The notes beneath the pieces were generated by a model. That model worked only from the letters and a program-made list of their open reading frames with translations, ran no database searches and was not told the DNA's origin. Positions 40,604 to 49,174 of a DNA stretch of 64,000 nucleotides are shown piece after piece. Where the stretch lies: assembly GCF_029690065.1 (NCBI RefSeq), contig NZ_CP121463.1, positions 682,001 to 746,000 of the forward strand. Reading direction: 5' to 3'. The stretch comes from Arthrobacter sp. Y-9. Its GTDB lineage: Bacteria; Actinomycetota; Actinomycetes; Actinomycetales; Micrococcaceae. A program made the position numbers and the translations under genes. Position 1 is the stretch's first letter. The number at the start of each line of letters is the position of its first letter.

Positions 40604-41314
40604 ATGGACGCCCTCGACCTCACCCTGCGCATGGTGGCCGGGCTGGGCCTCGGAGCTGCGATCGGCTTCGAACGCCAGCTCCGGTCCCGCACCGCCGGTC
40701 TGCGCACCAACGCCCTCGTCAGCCTGGGGGCCGCCCTGTTCGTGATCATGGGCGCCTTCAGCTTCACCGGGGAACGCGCGGACCCCACGCGCGTGGCCGC
40801 ACAGATCGTCTCCGGCATCGGCTTCCTCGGCGCCGGCGTGATCATGAAGCAGGGGGCCTCGATCTCGGGACTCAACACGGCCGCCACGCTCTGGGCCTCT
40901 GCCGCGGTCGGAGCGCTCGCCGGGGGCGGGATGCTGCTGCCGGCGCTCGGCGGGACACTCGCCGTCGTGCTGTCCAATCTGCTGCTGCGTCCCCTGGGAC
41001 GTCTGCTGGACCGCCGCGGAGGCCCGGCCGCCCGGGAGACCGTGGCCACGGAGTATCACTTCGTGGTCCGGTCCAGCACTCTGGCCGAGGTCGCCGTCCG
41101 GTCCGCCGTCGTGGAGGCCGTGCAGCGCCCCGAGTTCACGGTCCACTCGGTGGAGGCCCGGGACATCCAGGAGGGGCAGACCGAGCTCACCGTGGTCCTC
41201 AGCGCGGCCGAACGGAGCGACGCCGCCCTGGAGAAGGCCATCGCCACCGTGGTGCCGATCCCCGAGGTGACCGCCGTCCGCTGGCATGCGCTGGAGCTCG
41301 GCGGGGACGACTGA
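40604..41314 (+). CDS. mgtC: MgtC/SapB-family membrane protein
   Basis: 236 residues from ATG 40604 with GGGAGGAA upstream. Four to five membrane helices in the first 140 residues with the family signature GLGAAIGFERQLRSRTAGLR, then ALVSLGAALFVIMG and SGIGFLGAGVIMK. The C-terminal about 90 residues form an ACT-like cytoplasmic domain. MgtC proteins support growth at low Mg2+ and modulate ATP synthase or phosphate uptake in other bacteria; they are not themselves established Mg2+ transporters. Probably co-regulated with mgtA. Confidence 0.92.
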   Translation: MDALDLTLRMVAGLGLGAAIGFERQLRSRTAGLRTNALVSLGAALFVIMGAFSFTGERADPTRVAAQIVSGIGFLGAGVIMKQGASISGLNTAATLWASAAVGALAGGGMLLPALGGTLAVVLSNLLLRPLGRLLDRRGGPAARETVATEYHFVVRSSTLAEVAVRSAVVEAVQRPEFTVHSVEARDIQEGQTELTVVLSAAERSDAALEKAIATVVPIPEVTAVRWHALELGGDD

Positions 41315-41455
41315 TCCCGCCCCCCGGATCACTGTTCGGACTCGGCCTTCCGGCGTGGTTAACGATCCAGTGCTCATCGCGGCTCCGGCAGGATCCCAGA
41401 GGCCCGAACCGGCGTAGCGTGGGCCTATCAGCGTTCATTCTGCGGAGGAGCGGTC

Positions 41456-42001
41456 ATGAAAAAGATCCGTGCGCTGCTGATGGCACTTCTCCTGCTGGCC
41501 GGACTCGGTCTGATCGCCCCCGCAGGGGCGCAGGCCAGCCCGTACTGCGGCATCACCTGGGGGTCGCTGGCGAAGAGCGCCGGCGGCATGTCCACGGCAC
41601 CCGTGACGAACGTCCGCACAGGCCAGCAGACCTGTTACGACCGCCTCGTGGTGGACCTCCAGGGCAAGGCCAAGGGTTTCACCGTCAGCTATGTCACTCA
41701 GGTGCGGCAGATCGCCAGCGGGCAAGTGGTTCCGCTGCGCGGCGGGGCGTTCCTGAACATCGTGGTCAACGACCCGGCCTACCGGGCTGACGGGACCGCG
41801 AGCTACACCCCGGCCAATCCCCGGGAACTGTCCACTGTGTCGGGTTACTCGGCCTTCCGCCAGGTGGCGTTCGCCGGATCCTTCGAGGGCAAGACGTCGA
41901 TCGGCCTGGGTGTGAGGGCCCGGCTGCCGTTCCGGGCGTTCATCCTGGACGGACCCGGGGGCGGCTCACGCCTGGTGGTGGATGTGGCGCATTACTGGTG
42001 A
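41456..42001 (+). CDS. Secreted AMIN-like domain protein
   Basis: 181 residues with a Sec signal peptide (MKKIRALLMALLLLAGLG, cleavage after AQA at about residue 26). The mature protein is beta-rich: CYDRLVVDLQGKAKGFTVSY, then SGYSAFRQVAFAGSFEGKTS, VRARLPFRAFIL and SRLVVDVAH. This is the AMIN-like pattern, associated with cell-wall binding. GGAGGAGCGG gives a strong ribosome site, and TAGCGT about 40 bases upstream may be a -10. Monocistronic. Confidence 0.8.
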   Translation: MKKIRALLMALLLLAGLGLIAPAGAQASPYCGITWGSLAKSAGGMSTAPVTNVRTGQQTCYDRLVVDLQGKAKGFTVSYVTQVRQIASGQVVPLRGGAFLNIVVNDPAYRADGTASYTPANPRELSTVSGYSAFRQVAFAGSFEGKTSIGLGVRARLPFRAFILDGPGGGSRLVVDVAHYW

Positions 42002-42022
42002 GAGCAGTATGTGAGCGACTGA

Positions 42023-42045
42023 GGGGACGGCTTGAGGCCGTCCCC
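42023..42045 (+). terminator. Terminator after the AMIN-like gene
   Basis: GGGGACGGC / GCCGTCCCC with a 5-base loop, followed by TTCTCC. Confidence 0.7.
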
Positions 42046-42406
42046 TTCTCCGTGGCCGGAAGCCGGGTCACGGAGCGACTTTCTCCGTCACGAACCGCCG
42101 CCGGCCGGCGGCGCGGAGTGCGTCCGGCGTCGCGCAATGCGCCGTGATCCGGCTTCACACGGCGTGATCGTGAGCCACGGAGCGTCACACCTGGCACGGC
42201 GGTGCGCCTCCTTCGGGAGCGGTTCGCCGAGTCGATGCTCACGGAGCGACGCCGGGCGTCATCCGCCGTCGCACGCCCGCCTGATGCGCAATGTTGAGCC
42301 GCCTTTCCTCCCGTGAACGGGCCCGCGATTTTCCGTTCCGCTTCTGCTCAGATGGTTCCCACACGGCGGGCCACCGGGTCCGCCAGAGCAATCGAGGAGA
42401 AGCCCC
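42046..42406 (+). other. Intergenic region upstream of the organosulfur operon
   Basis: No credible gene. CACGGAGCG occurs three times (42069, 42176, 42240), and ACGGAG-N7-CTCCGT forms a small dyad at 42070-42088. I could not place a convincing promoter. GGAGAAG for the next gene is at its end. Confidence 0.5.
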
Positions 42407-43456
42407 GTGGGCCAGCGCACCAGCAAGAGAACCGTGAGCAGGACTGTGATCGCAGCCGCGATCATGAGTGCCACCGCACTCGTGCTGAGCGCCTGCGGCG
42501 GGGCCGCCACGGCCCAGAGCGCGAAGGACCAGGTCAAGACCCTCCGCTACGAAGGCAGCGCCAACAGCGTGACGCTCCCGGAACTGGCTGCGGATCTCGG
42601 GTACCTGGGGGACCTGAAGCTCGACTGGGTGGGTAACACCATCAGCGGACCGGCCAGCATCCAGAACGCGGCCACAGGCAACACGGAGTTCGGCGGCGCG
42701 TTCGCCGGGGCCGTCGTGAAGCTCCAGGAGGCCGGCGCCCCGGTCAAGGCCGTGATCAACTACTACGGCTCCGACGCGAAGTCCTTCTACGGGTTCTACG
42801 TGAAGGCGGACAGCCCGATCAAGACCGCGAAGGACCTCATCGGGCGGAAGATCGCCGTCAACACGCTCGGGGCCCATGCCGATGCCGTGATCACCACGTA
42901 TCTGCAGAAGAACGGCCTCAGCAAGGACGAGATCAAGCAGGTCCAGCTCGTGGTGGTCGCGCCGAACGACACCGAACAGGCGATCCGCCGCGGACAGGTC
43001 GACGCCGGCGCACTCAGCGGCGTCCTCCAGGACAACGCGGTGGCCACGGGCGGCCTGCGGTCCCTCTTCAGCGACTACGGACTGTTCGGCGCGTTCGCCG
43101 GAGGCCAGTACGTCTTCCGGAACGACTTCATCGCGAAGAACCCGGACACGGTCCGCACCTTCACCACCGGAGTGGCCAAGGCGATCCAGTGGGCCAGCAC
43201 CACACCGCGCGCCACCGTCATCCAGCGGTTCACGGACATCATCACCAAGCGGCGCCGCAACGAGAGCACCGCGACCTTGAAGTACTTCAAGAGCATCGCC
43301 ATCCCGGCGAACGGCGCGATCCAGGACGAGGACTTCCAGCGCTGGAACACCTGGCTCAAGGACACCGGGATCCTCAACAAGGATGTGCAGCCGTCCAAGT
43401 ACTACACCAACGAGTTCAACGCGCTCGCAGGCACCGGGACGGAGGGCAAGAAATGA
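42407..43456 (+). CDS. ABC substrate-binding lipoprotein, sulfonate/taurine/nitrate type (SsuA-like)
   Basis: 349 residues from GTG 42407. Signal peptide with lipobox VLSACGG (Cys at about 29), so it is lipid-anchored outside the membrane. The NMT1/SsuA pattern is clear: TLPELAADLGYLG, NTISGPASIQNAATGNTEFG and AKDLIGRKIAVNTLGAHADA. It overlaps the ATPase gene by four bases. With SsuB/C-like partners and flavin monooxygenase genes behind it, the ligand is most likely an organosulfur compound, although aromatic or nitrogenous ligands are possible. Confidence 0.87.
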   Translation: MGQRTSKRTVSRTVIAAAIMSATALVLSACGGAATAQSAKDQVKTLRYEGSANSVTLPELAADLGYLGDLKLDWVGNTISGPASIQNAATGNTEFGGAFAGAVVKLQEAGAPVKAVINYYGSDAKSFYGFYVKADSPIKTAKDLIGRKIAVNTLGAHADAVITTYLQKNGLSKDEIKQVQLVVVAPNDTEQAIRRGQVDAGALSGVLQDNAVATGGLRSLFSDYGLFGAFAGGQYVFRNDFIAKNPDTVRTFTTGVAKAIQWASTTPRATVIQRFTDIITKRRRNESTATLKYFKSIAIPANGAIQDEDFQRWNTWLKDTGILNKDVQPSKYYTNEFNALAGTGTEGKK

Positions 43457-44397
43457 GCACCCCGAAGATCAGCCTCCGGAACGTCAGCAAGTCCTTCCGT
43501 CTCCGGCCCGGCAAGGGGTCGAAGTCCGGAGAAGGGGTCCGCCTCACCGCGCTCCAGGAGGTGAGCCTGGACGTGGCCGCGGGGGAGTTCCTGACCCTCG
43601 TGGGGCCGAGCGGCTCCGGCAAGACCACCTTGCTCGACATCCTCGCGGGCCTCGCCTCGCCCGACAGCGGGGAGGTCCTCCTGGACGGCCGTCCCGTCAC
43701 GGGGCCCGGTCCGGACCGGGCCGTGGTGTTCCAGCAGTACGCCCTCTTCCCGTGGCGCACCGCCGCGGAGAACGTGGCGTTCGGTCTGGAGGACCGCCAG
43801 CTCGAGGGCAGGACGCTCAACCGGAAGGAACGCCGGGCCCGGGCCCTTGAATACCTGTCGCTCGTGGGGCTCGAAGGGTTCGAGGACCGGTACCCGCACG
43901 AGCTCTCGGGCGGCATGCGGCAGCGCGTCGCGATCGCCCGGAGCCTGGCCTATGAACCGGACGTCCTCCTGATGGACGAGCCGTTCGCGGCGCTGGACGC
44001 CCAGACCCGCGAACAGCTCCAGGACGAACTGGTCAGGCTCTGGCAGCGGACCGGCAAGACCATCATCTTCATCACTCATGGGATCGAAGAGGCGGTGTAC
44101 CTGGGGCAGCGGGTCGCCGTGCTGAGTTCGCGTCCCGGGCGGGTCAAGACGATCGTGGACATCGACCTGGGGGACCGGGACGCCGAGGGCGATCTGCGGT
44201 CCAGCCCGGCCTTCGTCCGCCAGCGTCACCTGCTCTGGGAACTCCTGCACGACGAGGTCCGGCGGGCTCAGGCCTCCGGCCACGCGAAGATCCGCCCGGA
44301 CGGCTCGGCGCCGGATGAGGTTCCGGCGGGGGCGGGCGCAGTCCCGGCCGGGGTCACCGCCGGGGCGGGCGCCGGACGTGAAAGGAGTGCGGCCTGA
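43453..44397 (+). CDS. ABC transporter ATPase, SsuB/TauB-like
   Basis: 314 residues. Walker A GPSGSGKTT, Q-loop VVFQQYALFPWRTAAENVAF (FPW is typical of the nitrate/sulfonate group), signature LSGGMRQRVAIARSL, Walker B VLLMDEPFAALDAQTR and H-loop ITHGIEEAVYL. The C-terminal 35 residues are an Ala/Gly/Pro-rich extension absent in most relatives. The stop overlaps the permease ATG. Confidence 0.9.
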   Translation: MSTPKISLRNVSKSFRLRPGKGSKSGEGVRLTALQEVSLDVAAGEFLTLVGPSGSGKTTLLDILAGLASPDSGEVLLDGRPVTGPGPDRAVVFQQYALFPWRTAAENVAFGLEDRQLEGRTLNRKERRARALEYLSLVGLEGFEDRYPHELSGGMRQRVAIARSLAYEPDVLLMDEPFAALDAQTREQLQDELVRLWQRTGKTIIFITHGIEEAVYLGQRVAVLSSRPGRVKTIVDIDLGDRDAEGDLRSSPAFVRQRHLLWELLHDEVRRAQASGHAKIRPDGSAPDEVPAGAGAVPAGVTAGAGAGRERSAA

Positions 44398-45437
44398 TGA
44401 GCACGAGTACCGTGAACGACGAGATCATCACGAGGGTGGAGGCCGGGGCGGTTGCGGATGCGGCGGGCGCGACGGCGGCGGCCGGTCCCGGTGCCGGCGC
44501 GGCCGGCTCCGCGGCGTCCACACAGCCCGCCACCGCGGCGGCCGGCGGCACTCCCGGTGGGGTGACCACGGCTGACCGTCCCACGGCGGCCGGTCAGGGA
44601 GCGCGGGAGGGGGAGCCGGCGTCGTCCGCAGGGGCGACCGCGCGGCGGGTGGCAGGCGCGATCGGCAGGGTCTCCGGCCGGGTGCTGTGGTCCACCGGCG
44701 CGATCGCGCTGTTCCTGCTCCTGTGGGAGTTCGGCCCGGGGCTGTTCCTCGACGAGGCCACGCGGGTCTTCCTGCCCCCGCTCCACGAGGTGCTCGCCGC
44801 TCTGGGCAAGCTGATCGAGTCCGGGCAGTGGCAGGAGCACGTGCTGGCCAGCCTCGGCAGGTCGGTGAGCGGCTTCGCGATCGCGGTCGGCCTGGGTGTC
44901 CCTCTCGGGCTCCTCATCGCCTGGTACCGCGGGCTCGACCGCTTCCTCAACCCGCTGCTCGAGGTGTTCCGCAACACCGCGGCGCTCGCGCTGCTGCCGG
45001 TGTTCACCCTGCTGCTCGGCATCGGGGAGGTCTCCAAGATCAGTATCGTCGCGTACGCCGCGTTCTTCCCGGTCCTGCTCAACACCATCCTGGGCGCCCG
45101 GAGCGTGGATCCGCTCCTGATCCGGGCCGCGCGGACCCTGGGCCTCGGGAGCGGGCGGCTGTTCCTCAAGGTCATCCTGCCCTCCGCCGTCCCCACCATC
45201 TTCACCGGCGTGCGGATGGCGGGCACCGCGTCCGTGCTCGTCCTGATCGCCGCGGAAATGGTCGGGGCCAAGGCCGGCCTCGGCTACCTGATCACCAATG
45301 CCCAGTCGAGCTTCCTGATCCCCGACATGTACGCGGGCATCCTGACCGTCGCGGTGCTGGGCTTCACCGTGAACTACCTCCTGGTGGCTCTGGAACGCCA
45401 CTTCTCCCGTTGGCGCCTGGCCGAGTCCAGCCGCTGA
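44397..45437 (+). CDS. ABC transporter permease, SsuC/TauC-like
   Basis: 346 residues. About 90 residues of Ala/Gly/Thr-rich, low-complexity sequence precede the first membrane helix (about 100-118), much longer than usual for SsuC. The remainder has the binding-protein-dependent permease pattern with six helices and the EAA loop LIRAARTLGLGSGRLFLKVI followed by LPSAVPTIFTGVR. An internal start near the first helix is possible, but none has a better ribosome site. Confidence 0.87.
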   Translation: MSTSTVNDEIITRVEAGAVADAAGATAAAGPGAGAAGSAASTQPATAAAGGTPGGVTTADRPTAAGQGAREGEPASSAGATARRVAGAIGRVSGRVLWSTGAIALFLLLWEFGPGLFLDEATRVFLPPLHEVLAALGKLIESGQWQEHVLASLGRSVSGFAIAVGLGVPLGLLIAWYRGLDRFLNPLLEVFRNTAALALLPVFTLLLGIGEVSKISIVAYAAFFPVLLNTILGARSVDPLLIRAARTLGLGSGRLFLKVILPSAVPTIFTGVRMAGTASVLVLIAAEMVGAKAGLGYLITNAQSSFLIPDMYAGILTVAVLGFTVNYLLVALERHFSRWRLAESSR

Positions 45438-45469
45438 ACACCCCACCTGTCTGAAGAGGAAGGAACACC

Positions 45470-46903
45470 ATGCCACGCCAACTCATCCTGAACGCGTTCC
45501 TCATGAGCAATGGGCACCACGAGGCCTCCTGGCGCTTGCCGGAGAGCGACACCCGGGCCGCCACCGACGTGAAGCACTACCAGCGGCTCGCGCAGACCGC
45601 GGAGAAGGCGCACTTCGACGCCGTGTTCTTCGCGGACTCGCCGCTGCTGCACGGGGACGTCACCCAGCGCCCCTACGGCGTGATCGAGCCGACCGTTCTC
45701 CTGGCCGCCATCGCCGCAGTGACCGAGCGGATCGGTCTCGTGGCCACGGCCTCCACGAGTTATAACGAGCCGTACAACCTGGCCCGCCGTTTCGCCGGGC
45801 TGGAGCAGATCAGCGGCGGACGGTCCGGCTGGAACGTGGTCACCACGGCCGGCGACGCCGCGGCCCGCAACTTCTCCCTGGACAGCCAGCCTGCTCATGC
45901 CGACCGCTATGCCCGGGCCGAGGAGTTCCTGCAGGTGACGGAGAAGCTCTGGGACAGCTGGGAGGACGAGGTCCATGTGGGGGACAAGGACCGCGGCGTG
46001 TGGGGTGACCAGGCCCGGGTCCACCCGGTGCTGCACCGTGGCGAGTTCTTCCAGGTGGAGGGCGCCCTCGACGCGCCGCGCTCGCCGCAGGGCCGCCCGG
46101 TCATCATCCAGGCGGGCTCCTCGGAGAGCGGCCGCGACTTCGCCGCCCGCTGGGCCGAGGCGATCTTCACGGCGCACCAGACCGTCGAGAGCGCCCGGGA
46201 GTTCTACGCCGACCTCAAGCGCCGGGTGGCGCTCGCGGGGCGCGACGCCGACGCGGTGAAGATCCTGCCCGGGATCGTTCCCGTCATCGGCGCCACCGAG
46301 GAGGAGGCGCGGGCCCTCGACGAGGAACTGAACCGTCTCATCCTGCCCGAACACGCGCTGCGGCACCTCGCCGGGGTCATCGGCGTCGACCCGTCGACCC
46401 TGGCCCTGGACGAGCAGCTTCCGGACGATCTTCCGGAGGAGTCCCAGATCGAGGCCAACAAGAGCCGCCGCACCCTGATCGTGGAGCTGGGCCGCAGTGA
46501 GGGCCTGACGGTCCGCCAGATCATCGGCCGGCTGGGTGGGGGCCGGGGGCACCAGACCTTCGCGGGGACGGCCGAGCAGGTGGCCGACCGCATCGAGCAC
46601 TGGTTCACCACCGGCGCCGCGGACGGCTTCAACATCATGCCGCCGGTCCTGCCGTCGGGCCTGGACGTCTTCACGCGCGACGTGGTCCCGATCCTTCAGG
46701 AGCGCGGGCTCTTCCGCACCGAGTACACGGGCGCCACGCTGCGGGAGCACTACGGTCTGCCGCGCCCGGCGAACCTCTTCGCCGCCCGCCGCGATCCGGC
46801 GGAGCACGACGACGCCGCCTCACCCGGAAGCCCCGGTGGCGCCGCCGTGGGGGAACAGTCCGTCCTGCTCGGGGGAGGTGCCGCTCGTGCCGCTCGTCAG
46901 TGA
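45470..46903 (+). CDS. FMN-dependent monooxygenase, NtaA/SnaA/DszA family
   Basis: 477 residues from ATG 45470 with GAGGAAGGA upstream. Luciferase-like TIM barrel: LILNAFLMSNGHHEASWRLP, AEKAHFDAVFFADSPLLHG, IEPTVLLAAIAAVTERIGLV, ASTSYNEPYNLARRFAGLEQ and SGGRSGWNVVTT are the group hallmarks. It uses reduced FMN supplied by a reductase, which is encoded next and overlaps by 17 bases. Likely substrates are organosulfur compounds or chelators; context with an SsuABC-like importer favours sulfur. The Gly/Ala-rich tail is unusual. Confidence 0.88.
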   Translation: MPRQLILNAFLMSNGHHEASWRLPESDTRAATDVKHYQRLAQTAEKAHFDAVFFADSPLLHGDVTQRPYGVIEPTVLLAAIAAVTERIGLVATASTSYNEPYNLARRFAGLEQISGGRSGWNVVTTAGDAAARNFSLDSQPAHADRYARAEEFLQVTEKLWDSWEDEVHVGDKDRGVWGDQARVHPVLHRGEFFQVEGALDAPRSPQGRPVIIQAGSSESGRDFAARWAEAIFTAHQTVESAREFYADLKRRVALAGRDADAVKILPGIVPVIGATEEEARALDEELNRLILPEHALRHLAGVIGVDPSTLALDEQLPDDLPEESQIEANKSRRTLIVELGRSEGLTVRQIIGRLGGGRGHQTFAGTAEQVADRIEHWFTTGAADGFNIMPPVLPSGLDVFTRDVVPILQERGLFRTEYTGATLREHYGLPRPANLFAARRDPAEHDDAASPGSPGGAAVGEQSVLLGGGAARAARQ

Positions 46904-47393
46904 TCCGGACAGCACCCAGCTGCGCCACGCGTTCGCCAAGGTGCCGAGTGGGGTGGCGGCGCTCGCCGCCCTCGTGGACGGCGCCCCGCAGGGACTCGTG
47001 GTCTCGACCTTTACGGTCGGAGTCTCCCTGGACCCGCCGCTCGTGATGTTCGCCGTCCAGAATTCCAGCCGCACCTGGCCCGTCCTGCGGAGCTCGGCCC
47101 GCCTGGGAGTCTCGGTGCTCTCTGCTCATCAGGAACACGCCGCACGGCAGATCGCGTCGAAGGACGGGGACCGCTTCGCCGGGCTTCCCGTGAGTGTCAG
47201 CAGCGAAGGTGCGCTGCTCCTGCCGGGGGCCGCGCTCTGGCTCGACTGCTCGGTGGAGCAGGAGGTCCCGGCCGGGGATCACGCCGTCGTGCTGCTGCGC
47301 GTGCATGGGCACGAAGTGCGCGAGGGGCACGTGGACCCGCTCGTGTTCCACTCCTCGACCTTCACGGGCCTTCGGCAGCCGGCGCTGGTCTAG
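46887..47393 (+). CDS. Flavin reductase family protein
   Basis: 168 residues from GTG 46887 (GGGAGG eight bases before; GTG 46878 is an alternative). HpaC/SnaC-type FMN-binding split barrel: FAKVPSGVAALAALVDGAPQ, GLVVSTFTVGVSLDPPLVMF and NSSRTWPVLR. It provides reduced flavin to the monooxygenase upstream, with which it overlaps. Last gene of the operon, before a 17-bp hairpin. Confidence 0.88.
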   Translation: MPLVSDPDSTQLRHAFAKVPSGVAALAALVDGAPQGLVVSTFTVGVSLDPPLVMFAVQNSSRTWPVLRSSARLGVSVLSAHQEHAARQIASKDGDRFAGLPVSVSSEGALLLPGAALWLDCSVEQEVPAGDHAVVLLRVHGHEVREGHVDPLVFHSSTFTGLRQPALV

Positions 47394-47424
47394 CCTGAGT
47401 ACGTTGGACGCGCCTGAATGCGCC

Positions 47425-47463
47425 GATCAGGGGAAGTGAGCCCTCCGCTCACTTCCCCTGATC
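47425..47463. terminator. Bidirectional terminator
   Basis: A 17-bp perfect stem (GATCAGGGGAAGTGAGC and complement) with a 5-base loop, between the convergent flavin-reductase and DUF1345 genes; its right arm touches the DUF1345 stop codon. Confidence 0.8.
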
Positions 47464-48169
47464 ATTTCCCGGTGATCGTGTTCAGCGCCAGGACGATGAT
47501 GAAGCCGTTGAAGAAGAAGCTGAGCACCGAGTGCCACGTGACCAGCCAGCGTCCGCGGGAGTCCAGCACCTCACAGTCCGACGCCGCGAACGTGGTTCCC
47601 ATGGTGAAGGCGAAATAGACGAAATCCACCATCCGGGGCGTCGTGGTCCCCGGCACCCGCAGGAGCGGCCCGGTCTTCCCGTAGTGCCGCTGGAAGTAGA
47701 TCTGGGCGAACCCCCATTGCATGAGGGCCCAGGACAGCAGCATGCTCCACACGCCGACCACGTTCGAGAAGACCCTCATGTCCTCGTCCACGGAACTCGG
47801 GGTCAGGAGCACCTGCGCTGCCGCGGTGAGACCGATCAGGCTCGCCAGCGCGGTTGCGACGACGGTCAGGATCCGGACCGCGGGAGCGATCTCGGCCGCT
47901 GCCGGGACGGCCTGTGACGCCGGCGGGATGATGCGGGCCTCCCGGCTGAGGCGGACCAGGATGACCACCGAATAGACCGATCCCAGCAGACACCACAGGC
48001 CCAGGAGCTCCAGGATGCTCTGGTCCTTCTCCGCGACCACGACGGGGAAGAACCCCAGCACGCAGAGTCCCAGCTGGGCGATCAGATGCACGATGAACCC
48101 GGCGCTCACGGCCCTGTTCTGCGGACGTCGCTTCGTGGCGCTGCGTGATCTTCTGCTGCTCCGGCCCAT
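47462..48169 (-). CDS. DUF1345 membrane protein
   Basis: 235 residues from ATG 48169 (MGRSSRRSRSATKRRPQNR). Four to five membrane helices with a basic N-terminus; the signature VDFVYFAFTMGTTFAASDCE, then RWLVTWHSVLSFFFNGFIIV identifies DUF1345. TAGCAT lies seven bases before the ATG and no ribosome site is seen, so the message may be leaderless. A GTG start at 48208 is less likely. Function of the family is unknown. Confidence 0.85.
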   Translation of the reverse strand: MGRSSRRSRSATKRRPQNRAVSAGFIVHLIAQLGLCVLGFFPVVVAEKDQSILELLGLWCLLGSVYSVVILVRLSREARIIPPASQAVPAAAEIAPAVRILTVVATALASLIGLTAAAQVLLTPSSVDEDMRVFSNVVGVWSMLLSWALMQWGFAQIYFQRHYGKTGPLLRVPGTTTPRMVDFVYFAFTMGTTFAASDCEVLDSRGRWLVTWHSVLSFFFNGFIIVLALNTITGK

Positions 48170-48176
48170 AACGGCA

Positions 48177-48182
48177 ATGCTA
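48177..48182 (-). promoter_or_regulatory. Candidate -10 for leaderless DUF1345 message
   Basis: Reads TAGCAT on the minus strand, seven bases before ATG 48169. No clear -35. Confidence 0.4.
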
Positions 48183-48248
48183 GAGGCCCACGCTGCGCTC
48201 TGTGGCACGACGCCGGGACGCCGCCGTCGAGCTTTCCAGATCGCCCGC

Positions 48249-48279
48249 TTGACCTTGACGCTGCGTCAACTTCTATGCT
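48249..48279 (+). promoter_or_regulatory. MerR-type promoter with operator in the spacer
   Basis: TTGACC (48249-48254) and TATGCT (48274-48279) are separated by 19 bases, the over-long spacer typical of MerR-activated promoters. The perfect dyad TTGACG-CTG-CGTCAA (48255-48269) fills the spacer. The ATG of the regulator gene is seven bases after the -10. Confidence 0.7.
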
Positions 48280-48286
48280 GGTGATC

Positions 48287-49057
48287 ATGGAGGACGACGA
48301 GGACTGGAGCATCCAGGAAGTGGCCCGCATGGCCGGGACCACCAGCCGCACCCTGAGGCACTACGAGCAGGTGGGGCTGCTGAAGCCGAGCCGGGTGGGG
48401 CACAACGGGTATCGCCATTACGACCGCGACGCCCTGGTCACCTTGCAGAGGATCCTCCTGCTCCGCGGACTGGGACTCGGACTGCCGGCGATCGGTGAAG
48501 TGCTGTCCCGGCAGGCCGATCAGGCCGAGGCGCTCAGCCGGCACCTGGAACTGCTGCGGCAGGACCAGGAACGACTGGCCCGTCAGATCCAGGCGGTGGA
48601 GCACACGATCAGGCAAGTGAAAGGAGGTGGTCGGCTCATGGCGCAGGACATGTTCGATGGATTCGACCACACGCAGTACAAGGAAGAGGTCGAGCAGCGC
48701 TGGGGCGCCAAGGCCTACGCGGATTCGGATGCCTGGTGGCGCGGTCTCGGTGAGGACGGCAGGCGCGCCTGGCAGGAACGCCAGCAGCGGCTGGGCGCCG
48801 ACTGGACGGCCGCGGCGGCCCGCTTCGTCGACCCGGCGGGCGACGAAGCGCAGGCTCTCGCCGCGCGGCACGACGCCTGGCTCTCAGGGATCCCCGGAAC
48901 GCCCGGGCATCCGACCGGCGCTCCGAAGGAGTACCTGCTCGGCCTGGCCGAGATGTACGTGGCGGACCCGCGATTCGCGGCGAACTACGGCGGGCAGGGC
49001 GGAGCGGAATTCGTCCGCGATGCGCTCCGTGTCTACGTGGAGCGCCGGGGCGCCTGA
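48287..49057 (+). CDS. MerR-family regulator with TipAS effector domain
   Basis: 256 residues from ATG 48287 (MEDDEDWSIQEVARMAGTTS). N-terminal MerR winged helix (about 8-75) with TSRTLRHYEQVGLLKPSRVG; a coiled-coil dimerisation helix (about 80-118); then a C-terminal TipAS antibiotic-recognition domain (about 125-255, FDGFDHTQYKEEVEQRWG). TipAL-type proteins activate their own promoter on binding thiopeptides and similar drugs. The promoter architecture upstream supports autoregulation and a leaderless message. An internal AAAGGAGG before ATG 48638 could give a separate TipAS-like short form, as in the tipA gene. Confidence 0.88.
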   Translation: MEDDEDWSIQEVARMAGTTSRTLRHYEQVGLLKPSRVGHNGYRHYDRDALVTLQRILLLRGLGLGLPAIGEVLSRQADQAEALSRHLELLRQDQERLARQIQAVEHTIRQVKGGGRLMAQDMFDGFDHTQYKEEVEQRWGAKAYADSDAWWRGLGEDGRRAWQERQQRLGADWTAAAARFVDPAGDEAQALAARHDAWLSGIPGTPGHPTGAPKEYLLGLAEMYVADPRFAANYGGQGGAEFVRDALRVYVERRGA

Positions 49058-49090
49058 GCGGCGGCTCCCGCCGCGGGCACGGCGCTATGA

Positions 49091-49131
49091 CGAACGGGCG
49101 CCCTCCTGAAGCTCAGGAGGGCGCCCGTTCG
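49091..49131. terminator. Bidirectional terminator
   Basis: A 19-bp perfect stem (CGAACGGGCGCCCTCCTGA and complement) with a 3-base loop, between convergent genes. Confidence 0.8.
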
Positions 49132-49174
49132 GCGTTCGGGGCGCGGCGTGCCGGCCGCGGGGACAGCGGCGGGT

